DNA from: an uncultured Collinsella sp.
GTDB lineage: Bacteria > Actinomycetota > Coriobacteriia > Coriobacteriales > Coriobacteriaceae
Assembly (NCBI GenBank): GCA_902492825.1
Contig: CABUMZ010000098.1
Span: 1-7,244, forward strand
Direction: 5' to 3'
DNA: 7,244 nucleotides
Below the pieces are notes generated by a model. That model was given only the letters and a program-made list of their open reading frames with translations, searched no databases and was not told the DNA's origin. This document shows positions 1-5,819 of this stretch, in pieces. How positions within the stretch are numbered: the first letter of the stretch is position 1; each line of letters starts with the position of its first letter. The translations under genes and the position numbers were made by a program.

Positions 1-164
1 CGCTGCGACAAACGCGCCACGCACTGGGCGCCAGCCGTATGGGCCAGGCGCTCAAGCTCGTCAAGCGAACGATCGAGCGGCCAGGCGTTATCGCGCCACT
101 CAACTCCGACAAGAACGGCACGTTCGGGCTCAGGCGCCGTGGGAACGAGGGGAAACCGAGCCAT
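1..164 (-). CDS. hflX: GTPase HflX, N-terminal fragment (runs off the window edge)
   Basis: Only the first 54 codons are present; the gene continues past position 1. Reading from the ATG at 164-162 gives a protein beginning MARFPLVPTAPEPERAVLVG, followed by WPLDRSLDELERLAHTAGAQ and CVARLSQR. The 'RAVLVGV ... SLDELERLAHTAGAQ' pattern is the start of the HflX N-terminal domain, which precedes the GTPase domain; the GTP-binding motifs themselves lie outside the window. HflX family proteins bind the 50S subunit and split or rescue stalled ribosomes, especially under heat or antibiotic stress (family knowledge). The ATG shares its A with the miaA stop codon (TAATG), and GAGG lies 7 bases upstream, which supports this start. 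A miaA-hflX neighbourhood is common in bacteria and supports the call. The identification rests on a short stretch plus context. Confidence 0.8.
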   Translation of the reverse strand, partial: MARFPLVPTAPEPERAVLVGVEWRDNAWPLDRSLDELERLAHTAGAQCVARLSQ

Positions 165-1102
165 TAGGCCGCCTCGATACGGTGAAGGATGTCCTCAACG
201 ACCTCATCGATCGTAAACTCGTCCATATCGAACCACACGATGCGGTCATCGCGTTTAAACCACGAAAGCTGACGCTTGGCATAGCGACGCGAACGAATCT
301 TGATGAGTTCGCGAGCCTCATCCATAGAAATCACGCCGTTAAAGGCATCGATAATCTCTTTATAGCCAATCGCCTGCATCGAAGTCAGGGCATCTCCCAG
401 CCCCTTGTCCATAAGACCACGAACCTCATCAACAAGACCCTGCTCAAACATCAGATCGACGCGAAGGTTAATGCGCTCGTAAAGCGCCTCGCGATTACGC
501 ATCAATCCAAACCACAGAGCGTGATAATGCTCGCGCGGAACACTGAACTGCGACTTTTGCTGCGCGTAGGACACACCATCATCGTGCATTTCGAGCGCGC
601 GAATCACGCGGCGAACATTATGGGGGTGGATGACCGCAGCGGACTCGGGGTCACGCTCGGCAAGCAGCGCATGCAGCGCTTCCTTGCCAATGCGTTCGGC
701 AACCTCCTGATAGCCCGCGCGGCGATCGTCCTCAAGCTCGCCCGAGGGAAAATCCATCTCATCCAGGGCCGCCTTGAGATACAAGCCCGTACCCCCGCAA
801 AACACCGGTAGGCGGCCCTCGCCCAGCAAGCGCTCAACATGTACACGAGCGTCTGCCTGATACAACGCTGCAGAATATGCAACGCCCGGTTCAACAATAT
901 CGACCAGGCGTAGAGGCGCCGTGCATTCCTCTGGTGCCATCTTGGCAGTGCCGATATCCATGCCTCTATATATTTGCATCGCGTCACACGACAGCACTTC
1001 GGACGAAAGACGAGCCGCTAAACGATCTGCGACATCACTTTTACCAACCGCGGTCGGACCGACAATCGCAACGGCAGAAAGGCTTGCCCTGTGAGAAATC
1101 AT
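164..1102 (-). CDS. miaA: tRNA dimethylallyltransferase MiaA
   Basis: Transfers the dimethylallyl group of DMAPP to N6 of A37 in tRNAs that read codons starting with U, giving i6A37, the substrate of MiaB. The protein is 312 residues, normal for the family. It has a P-loop GPTAVGKS at residues 15-22, the conserved CD of LSCDAMQIYRGMDIGTAK (C39, D40), GGTGLYL at 103-109 with the family's active-site threonine T105, a helical insertion with HPHNVRRVIRALE at about 159-171, QAIGYKE at 243-249, and the basic RRYAKRQLSWFKRD near 272-285. The frame stays open 13 codons upstream, inside miaB. I chose the ATG at 1102-1100 because it gives the usual short N-terminus before the P-loop and overlaps the miaB stop as TAATG. 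No good Shine-Dalgarno precedes it, so translation probably depends on coupling to miaB. The stop overlaps the hflX start in the same way. Confidence 0.97.
   Translation of the reverse strand: MISHRASLSAVAIVGPTAVGKSDVADRLAARLSSEVLSCDAMQIYRGMDIGTAKMAPEECTAPLRLVDIVEPGVAYSAALYQADARVHVERLLGEGRLPVFCGGTGLYLKAALDEMDFPSGELEDDRRAGYQEVAERIGKEALHALLAERDPESAAVIHPHNVRRVIRALEMHDDGVSYAQQKSQFSVPREHYHALWFGLMRNREALYERINLRVDLMFEQGLVDEVRGLMDKGLGDALTSMQAIGYKEIIDAFNGVISMDEARELIKIRSRRYAKRQLSWFKRDDRIVWFDMDEFTIDEVVEDILHRIEAA
172..175 (-). promoter_or_regulatory. Ribosome binding site of hflX inside miaA
   Basis: On the minus strand GAGG sits 7 bases before the hflX ATG, within the last codons of miaA. Together with the TAATG overlap it allows both fresh initiation and termination-reinitiation coupling. 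Confidence 0.5.
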
Positions 1103-2472
1103 TAGCGCGGCTCGCCCACAACGGATCCGGACAGATACCACGTCTTGGCAACGTCGACGTCAACATCGACAATCTTGCCAATCAACTGATCGATGCTGTA
1201 GCCCTCGGGAATCGGTGCATGAACGGTCTGATTCTTAGGACTCTTGCCCAGCAGCACCGCGTCATTCTTTTTGCTCGTACCCTCAATAAGCGCCGGCACA
1301 ACAGTGTGGAGCTCACCTTGGTTATACTCGTGCGCTGTGGTCTCAATAACCTTCACCAGACGGTTAAAGCGCTCAAGAATTACCTCATGCGGGGTGGGAT
1401 CGTCAATCTCGGCTGCCGGAGTACCGGCGCGCTTGGAATAGATAAACGTATAGGCCTGAGCATAACGGACCGTCTCGGCAAGCGAGAGCGTCTGCTCAAA
1501 GTCTTCCTCGGTCTCTCCCGGGAAGCCCACGATGATATCGGTCGAAAGCGCGATATTGGGCATGCGATTGCGGATGCGATCGACGAGCCCCAGGTAATCC
1601 TCGCGCGTATAGCGACGGTTCATCTCTTTAAGGATGCGCGTCGAGCCCGACTGAACTGCCAGGTGCAGCTGCGGCATAACGGCAGGCGTCTCGGCCATTG
1701 CGTCGATGGTCTCGGGCAGCAGGTCCTTGGGATGCGAGGAAGTAAAGAAGATACGCTCCACACCCGTATCGCCCACGGCACGCAACAGGTCGGCAAAGCG
1801 CGGCTTGCCAAACAGATCGCGACCATAGGAGTTGACGTTTTGACCCAGAAGCGTGACCTCTCGCACACCCTGGCGTACTAGACCGGTCACTTCGTCGACA
1901 ATCTCCTCGAAAGGGCGGCTCTTTTCGCGACCGCGCACATACGGCACGATGCAATAGGTGCAGAAGTTATTGCAGCCCGTCATAATGGGGACCCAGGCGT
2001 GATACTGGGTTTCGCGATGCCACGGCATGCTCATCGCATCCGTGTCCTCGTGCTCATTGGTGCGAATATGGCGCTTGCCGTCCAAGAATGCCTCGGCAAT
2101 GAGCTCGGCCACATGCGCGATGGAATGCGTGCCAAAGATAACATTGACGTTATCGACATTGGTGAGCAGACCCTCGCCGTCACGCTGCGCGATGCAGCCG
2201 CCCACGGCGACCACGCGCTTACCCGAGGGCGAAGGCGGGAGGCTCTTACAAGAGTTGCACTGACCGTACAGACGGGTGTCAGCGGCCTCACGAACGCAGC
2301 ACGTCATGAACACGACAATGTCAGCATGCTCCGGATCGAGCGCCATGAGGCAGCCATACGAATCGAGCAGGCCACTCACGCGCTCGGAGTCGTGCTGATT
2401 CATCTGGCAGCCAAAGGTGCGGATAAAGTAGGTTTTACCGGCAAGAATGTCGCGTACGGAACCCTGGTCCAT
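1102..2472 (-). CDS. miaB: tRNA-2-methylthio-N6-dimethylallyladenosine synthase MiaB
   Basis: Radical-SAM methylthiotransferase that converts i6A37 of tRNA to ms2i6A37 using two [4Fe-4S] clusters and S-adenosylmethionine. The chosen product is 456 residues. The N-terminal UPF0004 domain starts at TYFIRTFGCQMNQHDSE and supplies the three auxiliary-cluster cysteines C22, C58 (in TCCVRE) and C93 (in GGCIAQ). The radical-SAM core carries CNNFCTYC (C167, C171, C174) followed by IVPYVRGREKSRP, which is typical of MiaB and distinguishes it from RimO and MtaB. A C-terminal TRAM domain covers about 385-452. The frame is open to a TTG at 2523, but the ATG at 2472 has TAGGA 9 bases upstream and gives the family's usual N-terminus, so I prefer it. 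It lies 63 bases after spoVS and overlaps miaA by one base, so the two enzymes acting in sequence on the same nucleotide are encoded in the reverse order of action. Confidence 0.97.
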   Translation of the reverse strand: MDQGSVRDILAGKTYFIRTFGCQMNQHDSERVSGLLDSYGCLMALDPEHADIVVFMTCCVREAADTRLYGQCNSCKSLPPSPSGKRVVAVGGCIAQRDGEGLLTNVDNVNVIFGTHSIAHVAELIAEAFLDGKRHIRTNEHEDTDAMSMPWHRETQYHAWVPIMTGCNNFCTYCIVPYVRGREKSRPFEEIVDEVTGLVRQGVREVTLLGQNVNSYGRDLFGKPRFADLLRAVGDTGVERIFFTSSHPKDLLPETIDAMAETPAVMPQLHLAVQSGSTRILKEMNRRYTREDYLGLVDRIRNRMPNIALSTDIIVGFPGETEEDFEQTLSLAETVRYAQAYTFIYSKRAGTPAAEIDDPTPHEVILERFNRLVKVIETTAHEYNQGELHTVVPALIEGTSKKNDAVLLGKSPKNQTVHAPIPEGYSIDQLIGKIVDVDVDVAKTWYLSGSVVGEPR

Positions 2473-2481
2473 GTGTATAAG

Positions 2482-2487
2482 TCCTAA
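2482..2487 (-). promoter_or_regulatory. Ribosome binding site of miaB
   Basis: Minus-strand TTAGGA, with 9 bases between it and the ATG at 2472. It is a moderate Shine-Dalgarno sequence and the main reason for choosing this start over the TTG at 2523. Confidence 0.5.
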
Positions 2488-2535
2488 CGAGGTGGAATAG
2501 GCGGAATCAAAGAGGGCGGGCAAAGAGCAATCACT

Positions 2536-2853
2536 CTATGCTACAGGCTTAACGTCGTTCATCAGGACATTATCCATAGCAGCTCGATTAATCTGATGAA
2601 CGTAAATAGAAAGACGGATGGCCGTGCGCGACTCCCCGTTGATGAGGATGTCGGAGAACACCGGCGCGCAGGAGATATCAAACCCGGTCGGAATCAAAAA
2701 TCCGCGTGCAATGGCCACAGCCTTAATGGCCTGGTTGACGGCACCCGCGCCAACACACTGAATATTGACGGGAACACCATCTTTGACCATGCCGGCAATG
2801 GCGCCGGCAACGGACGCGGGCGATGATTTGCTTGATACCTTCAGGCAATCCAT
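2536..2853 (-). CDS. spoVS: SpoVS family protein (stage V sporulation protein S homologue)
   Basis: A 105-residue protein starting MDCLKVSSKSSPASVAGAIA. The stretches SSKSSPASVAGAIAG (7-21), GAGAVNQAIKAVAIARGFL (35-53) and ESRTAIRL (64-71) are diagnostic of SpoVS. In Bacillus the family affects spore coat assembly and septation. Its fold is related to Alba-type nucleic-acid-binding proteins, but its molecular role is unclear (family knowledge). The frame extends 13 codons upstream, but the ATG at 2853 has AGGAG 7 bases before it and matches the family N-terminus. Bacillus SpoVS is about 86 residues, so this protein carries roughly 20 extra C-terminal residues (YVHQINRAAMDNVLMNDVKP and the last two). 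It sits between the HATPase gene and miaB. If the host is a non-sporulating Coriobacteriia, its role is not sporulation. I infer a nucleic-acid-related role shared with RNase Y and the tRNA enzymes. Confidence 0.93.
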   Translation of the reverse strand: MDCLKVSSKSSPASVAGAIAGMVKDGVPVNIQCVGAGAVNQAIKAVAIARGFLIPTGFDISCAPVFSDILINGESRTAIRLSIYVHQINRAAMDNVLMNDVKPVA

Positions 2854-2860
2854 GAAGAAA

Positions 2861-2865
2861 CTCCT
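2861..2865 (-). promoter_or_regulatory. Ribosome binding site of spoVS
   Basis: Minus-strand AGGAG, 7 bases before the ATG at 2853. This near-ideal site fixes the spoVS start and argues against the 13-codon longer reading frame. Confidence 0.8.
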
Positions 2866-2869
2866 GCGT

Positions 2870-2886
2870 TTAAAAGTACGTTTTAA
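2870..2886. repeat. Small AT-rich palindrome just upstream of the spoVS ribosome binding site
   Basis: Perfect 6-bp inverted repeat, TTAAAA (2870-2875) and TTTTAA (2881-2886), around a 5-base centre GTACG. It lies in the 74-base gap between the HATPase gene and spoVS, 4 bases upstream of the AGGAG. It could be a protein-binding site or chance in an AT-rich patch. A second small inverted repeat, ACCGA/TCGGT, lies at 2905-2920 in the same gap; it has no T-run after it and is not a terminator. I found no convincing promoter in the gap. Confidence 0.3.
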
Positions 2887-2927
2887 CTGCAATAACTGTA
2901 TCGTACCGAACGGACTCGGTAAAGATG

Positions 2928-4010
2928 CTATTCCTCTTTGGCAAGATCGAACGTCACGGTAATACGATCACGCGAAACACGAATCTTGGGGTCGCCGCAA
3001 AGGTTGAGATAGTACCGCGACGCAAGATCGTTAAAGTCGCGCTCGACGGCTCGCGAGAACTGCGCCATGTCATCCTTGGCGATACGCAACCCGCGACGAT
3101 CTTTGGCGAGATCAACCGGAGCAGACGCATGTGAGGACGAATCGCGCTCGCGTAGCAGGCGTGCGGTCACACCGCGAACGGGCTTAATCTGGCCCGCCAA
3201 GATACGATGCGCCGTACGCTCGGACATCTCAAGGCCCAAACCCGAACAGATACGGATAAAGTCTTCTGCATCCGAAGCAAGACCCAGACGATCGATCACG
3301 GGAAGCTCGGCTTCGTCATCGATAAACAGAAGGCGAGAAGCATCGAGACGGCTGGACGCCTGCGCATGCAGCGTCGCGGCGATCTCGGATGGAGACCCCA
3401 GATAGACATCACAGGCGCGCAGCTCCTCGAGGGCAAACTCACAGGCGGCGCGAATGATGTTGTGAGGGCCGCGGGCGCAGACATAACGACCGTCCTCCTT
3501 CACGGCCTGAGGCCAGCTGGACTGGTCGGCGCGCTCGCCAAGGCGGTCGGTAGCGACACTGACCTTAAAGACCGAACCAAGGTCAACATCCGAAGCGACA
3601 ACGCGTGCCTCGTCGGTGTTCTGCTTAATCGAGAACAATGCCATGCCTCGACCGTGAACGCCCCAGCGATCCATCTTCATGCTCTCGAGCTTGGAGGTAA
3701 CGCGGGCATCGAAGATGCGCTCCTGCATATCCTGCGGCACGCCCGAGCCGTTATCCAGAAAGACGAGCGTGCGGACGCCATCTTCCTTGGTCGTGGCGAG
3801 ATAGACCTTGTCGGCGCCGGCATCACGAGCGTTGCGCAGCATTTCGATAACAATATCCTCGACATGCTGAATGTCGTGCTTTGCCTGGCGCCGCTCGGCC
3901 TCCGAAACGCGGAGGCGGACATACCCCTCGCCAAGGTTCTCCTCGACGCGAAGGTTGCCCTCCCCCGACATCGACGCGATAAATGAGATGAGCTCGTTCG
4001 CGTCGTTCAT
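2928..4010 (-). CDS. Stand-alone GHKL/HATPase_c ATP-binding protein of unknown function
   Basis: A 360-residue protein with a complete Bergerat-fold ATP site in its N-terminal half: N box EMLRNARDAGAD (56-67, with E56 and N60), G1 box DNGSGVP (86-92), an F-box-like IFDARVTSK (99-107) and G2 box GVHGRGMALFSIK (117-129). These resemble the histidine-kinase and MutL branches of the GHKL superfamily. No dimerisation/phosphoacceptor helix pair precedes the ATPase domain; H45 and H49 are too close to the N box to play that role. No sensor, membrane segment or receiver domain is visible. Residues about 150-360 match no domain I recognise. They include a possible helix-turn-helix-like SERTAHRILAGQI (263-275) and a basic, serine-rich stretch near 277-307. 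The gene starts one base after the rny stop (TAACATG) with no Shine-Dalgarno, so it is probably translated only by coupling to rny. I infer a role tied to RNase Y or RNA metabolism; the function is unknown. Confidence 0.9.
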   Translation of the reverse strand: MNDANELISFIASMSGEGNLRVEENLGEGYVRLRVSEAERRQAKHDIQHVEDIVIEMLRNARDAGADKVYLATTKEDGVRTLVFLDNGSGVPQDMQERIFDARVTSKLESMKMDRWGVHGRGMALFSIKQNTDEARVVASDVDLGSVFKVSVATDRLGERADQSSWPQAVKEDGRYVCARGPHNIIRAACEFALEELRACDVYLGSPSEIAATLHAQASSRLDASRLLFIDDEAELPVIDRLGLASDAEDFIRICSGLGLEMSERTAHRILAGQIKPVRGVTARLLRERDSSSHASAPVDLAKDRRGLRIAKDDMAQFSRAVERDFNDLASRYYLNLCGDPKIRVSRDRITVTFDLAKEE

Positions 4011-4011
4011 G

Positions 4012-5562
4012 TTATTTAGCGATATCGACAGCGCGGCTCTCGCGAATCACGACGACGCGCACCTGACCGGGATACTCCATCTCTTCCTCGATCTGATGGG
4101 CGATGTCATGAGCCAAGACCGTGGACTGAGCATCGGAAATCTTGTCCGGCTGAACCATGACGTGGACCTCGCGACCAGCCTGCATGGCATAGGTACGCTC
4201 GACGCCGTCATGGGAGTTGGCAATCTCCTCGAGCTTCTCAAGGCGCTTGATGTAGTTCTCGGCCGATTCGCGACGGGCACCGGGACGAGAGGCAGATACG
4301 GCATCGGCGGCCTGGACCAGAACATCGAGCACCGTGTTGGGGTCGACGTCGGCGTGGTGAGCCTCAATAGCGTGAACGATAACGGGCTTCTCGCCATAGC
4401 GACGGGCGAGCTCGGCGCCGATAACGGCATGCGGACCCTCGACGTCATGGTCGATAGCCTTGCCAAGATCGTGCAGCAGGCCAGCACGCTTGGCGGTCAC
4501 AACGTCCAGGCCAAGCTCGGAAGCCATCACGCCGCACAGGTCGGAAACCTCGAGGGAATGCTGGAGCACGTTCTGACCAAACGAGGTGCGGTAGCGCAGA
4601 GCGCCCAGGGTCTTAACGATCTCGGGGTGCAGATCGTGGATACCGGTATCGAAGGCAGCCTGTTCGCCAGCCTCGCGCACGCGCTGCTGAACCAAGTCGG
4701 CGGCCTTGTGATACATCTCCTCGATGCGGGCAGGGTGAATGCGGCCGTCAGCAATAAGGTTCTCGAGGGCGACGCGGGCGGTCTCGCGACGGACCGGATC
4801 GAAGCTCGAAAGCACGACGGTCTCGGGCGTATCATCGATCACGAGGTTGACGCCGGAAACCTGCTCGAAGGTGCGGATATTGCGACCCTCGCGGCCGATG
4901 ATGCGACCCTTCAGGTCGTCAGACGGAATATGCACGGAGGTAACGGTGACCTCGGCGGTGTGGTCGGCGGCGCAGCGCTGAATCGCCAGGGACAAGATCT
5001 CCTGAGCGGTCTTGTGGCACTCGGCGCGAACCTGCTGCTCGGACTCTCGGATGATCGTGGCGGCCTCGTGGGTAACCTCGCCACGAACCTTATCGAGAAG
5101 CTCCTTGTGAGCGTCCTCGCGGGTCAGGTCGGCGATACGCTCGAGCTCGGAGGTCTGCTTGGCGCAGAGCTCCTCAAGCTCGCGGGAGCGCTTCTCGACC
5201 TGGCCAGCCTGGCTGGACAGCTGATGCTCGCGCTTGTCGAGGGCATCGTTGCGGCGATCGAGGGACTCCTCGCGCTGCATCACACGGTTCTCGAGCGTAC
5301 GAATCTCGCTCTTACGCTGCTTGTCCTCGGCCTCGGCAGCCTGCTTATTTTTGATGATCTCTTCCTTTGCCTCAAGCAGAGCCTCTTTTTTGAGGGTCTC
5401 GGCCTGACGTTTTGCATCACCGATGAGGGACTCAGCCTCTGCGTGAGCCGACTGGATCTTTTCGTCGGCCTCGTGAAGACTACCCTGCTTGGCGGTGCGC
5501 ATGTAGGCAATGGCGGCGATGGCACCCAAAACAATGCCAACGAGCGCTGCGATGATAGGCAT
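4012..5562 (-). CDS. rny: Ribonuclease Y
   Basis: Membrane-anchored endoribonuclease that initiates mRNA turnover in many Gram-positive bacteria. The product is 516 residues, the normal length. An N-terminal transmembrane segment (about 1-20, MPIIAALVGIVLGAIAAIAY) is followed by a long charged coiled coil (about 28-195), a KH RNA-binding domain with GRIIGREGRN (219-228, GXXG loop G223-G226), and an HD-type metal-dependent nuclease domain with H335, H364-D365 (GLLHDLGKA) and D420. The C-terminal region runs to about 516. The frame is also open to a GTG at 5568, but that codon overlaps the Shine-Dalgarno AGGAG. The ATG at 5562 sits 5 bases after AGGAG, so I use it. The gene follows a strong promoter and a structured leader, and it is translationally tied to the downstream ATPase gene. 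The frame lacks TTA, CTA and TCA codons, which leaves a long antisense open frame over it. Confidence 0.98.
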   Translation of the reverse strand: MPIIAALVGIVLGAIAAIAYMRTAKQGSLHEADEKIQSAHAEAESLIGDAKRQAETLKKEALLEAKEEIIKNKQAAEAEDKQRKSEIRTLENRVMQREESLDRRNDALDKREHQLSSQAGQVEKRSRELEELCAKQTSELERIADLTREDAHKELLDKVRGEVTHEAATIIRESEQQVRAECHKTAQEILSLAIQRCAADHTAEVTVTSVHIPSDDLKGRIIGREGRNIRTFEQVSGVNLVIDDTPETVVLSSFDPVRRETARVALENLIADGRIHPARIEEMYHKAADLVQQRVREAGEQAAFDTGIHDLHPEIVKTLGALRYRTSFGQNVLQHSLEVSDLCGVMASELGLDVVTAKRAGLLHDLGKAIDHDVEGPHAVIGAELARRYGEKPVIVHAIEAHHADVDPNTVLDVLVQAADAVSASRPGARRESAENYIKRLEKLEEIANSHDGVERTYAMQAGREVHVMVQPDKISDAQSTVLAHDIAHQIEEEMEYPGQVRVVVIRESRAVDIAK

Positions 5563-5567
5563 GCTCA

Positions 5568-5574
5568 CTCCTTT
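5568..5574 (-). promoter_or_regulatory. Ribosome binding site of rny
   Basis: Minus-strand AAAGGAG, 5 bases before the ATG at 5562. It decides the start: the alternative GTG at 5568-5566 lies on the end of this site and cannot use it. Confidence 0.85.
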
Positions 5575-5597
5575 TTATGGATTCGTTACACAACAAA

Positions 5598-5623
5598 GCG
5601 AACCGTCCTTACGAACGGCTCGC
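5598..5623 (-). promoter_or_regulatory. Strong hairpin in the rny leader (GNRA-type tetraloop)
   Basis: On the minus strand GCGAGCCGTTC and GGACGGTTCGC pair over 11 positions, with two G-U wobbles when read as RNA. The loop is GUAA, a GNRA tetraloop closed by C-G. It is followed by TTTGTTGTGT, an interrupted U-run, and ends about 35 bases before the rny ATG. It could be a weak intrinsic terminator or attenuator, a 5' stabilising structure, or a protein/RNase target. A transcription attenuator or a processing element is my inference. Confidence 0.6.
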
Positions 5624-5642
5624 GACATTTGAGTAATATGGG

Positions 5643-5655
5643 CGCAGCTTATGCG
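5643..5655 (-). promoter_or_regulatory. Minor hairpin in the rny leader
   Basis: CGCA and TGCG form a 4-bp stem around a 5-base loop, TAAGC on the minus strand, between the two clearer hairpins. It is too small to carry weight alone and is listed only as part of the leader's possible structure. Confidence 0.2.
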
Positions 5656-5666
5656 GGTCGGATACA

Positions 5667-5731
5667 GATAAACATATAAACAAACTCATCAAAGATGAGC
5701 ACATATCACAAAGCAAATGACAATGTTTATC
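5667..5731. repeat. Perfect 9-bp inverted repeat spanning the rny promoter and leader
   Basis: GATAAACAT at 5667-5675 is the exact reverse complement of ATGTTTATC at 5723-5731, with 47 bases between the arms. The outer arm overlaps the predicted -10 element of the rny promoter (5729-5734). Paired operator half-sites, or a long stem in transcripts reading through from recX, are both possible. Chance is also realistic in AT-rich sequence. Confidence 0.35.
5685..5699 (-). terminator. Terminator-like hairpin early in the rny leader
   Basis: On the minus strand CTCATC-TTT-GATGAG forms a 6-bp stem with a 3-base loop and is followed directly by TTTGTTTATATGTTT. The form is that of a weak intrinsic terminator. 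It could end recA-recX readthrough, but it also lies about 20 bases after the predicted rny transcription start. It would therefore act on rny transcripts too, as an attenuator. The short stem makes efficient termination uncertain. Confidence 0.4.
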
Positions 5732-5757
5732 GTACGTTGAACCGCAACAACTGTCAA
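5729..5757 (-). promoter_or_regulatory. Predicted sigma-70/SigA-type promoter for the rny operon
   Basis: On the minus strand a perfect -35 TTGACA (5757-5752) is followed by a 17-base spacer and a -10 TACGAT (5734-5729, four of six consensus bases including the key A2 and T6). Transcription should start near 5722, giving a leader of about 160 bases before the rny ATG. It lies 62 bases downstream of the recX stop, in the only AT-rich gap of the window. Confidence 0.75.
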
Positions 5758-5819
5758 ATTAATGGACCCAGCACGGCATCTAAAACGCGGTGAACGGTAG
5801 GTACGCAAAACGCATGTGT

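Noticed and set aside
1102..1141. A longer miaA reading frame starting at 1141 inside miaB.
   Set aside because: The 13 extra residues precede the usual short N-terminus of MiaA, and the ATG at 1102 forms a clean TAATG junction with the miaB stop.
2473..2523. A longer miaB starting with TTG at 2523.
   Set aside because: The added residues are not part of the MiaB N-terminus, and the ATG at 2472 has TAGGA upstream.
2524..2538. AGAGT/GCTCT hairpin at the end of spoVS as a terminator.
   Set aside because: The stem is only 4 bp plus a wobble and is followed by TTG, not a real U-run.
2854..2892. A longer SpoVS with 13 extra N-terminal residues.
   Set aside because: The AGGAG at 2861-2865 would lie inside the coding region, and the family starts at MxxLKVSxKSSP.
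2928..4010. Reading the ATPase as a sensor histidine kinase or as MutL.
   Set aside because: It has no dimerisation/phosphoacceptor domain, no sensor and no membrane segment, and lacks the MutL GFRGEAL motif and C-terminal endonuclease/dimerisation region; only the ATP-binding fold is shared.
3871..5679. A 602-codon open frame on the plus strand opposite rny, plus others at 182-811, 877-1881, 1999-2487 and 3207-3986.
   Set aside because: Each is codon-aligned antisense to a real gene. They stay open because the sense genes there avoid TTA, CTA and TCA codons, a normal effect of GC-rich codon usage. The translations are compositionally odd and resemble no family, and rny, miaA, miaB and the ATPase on the other strand have clear motifs.
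5729..5750. A LexA/SOS box in the recX-rny gap, suggested by the CGTACG palindrome and GTTC nearby.
   Set aside because: The spaced GAAC-N4-GTTC arrangement of Gram-positive SOS boxes is not present.
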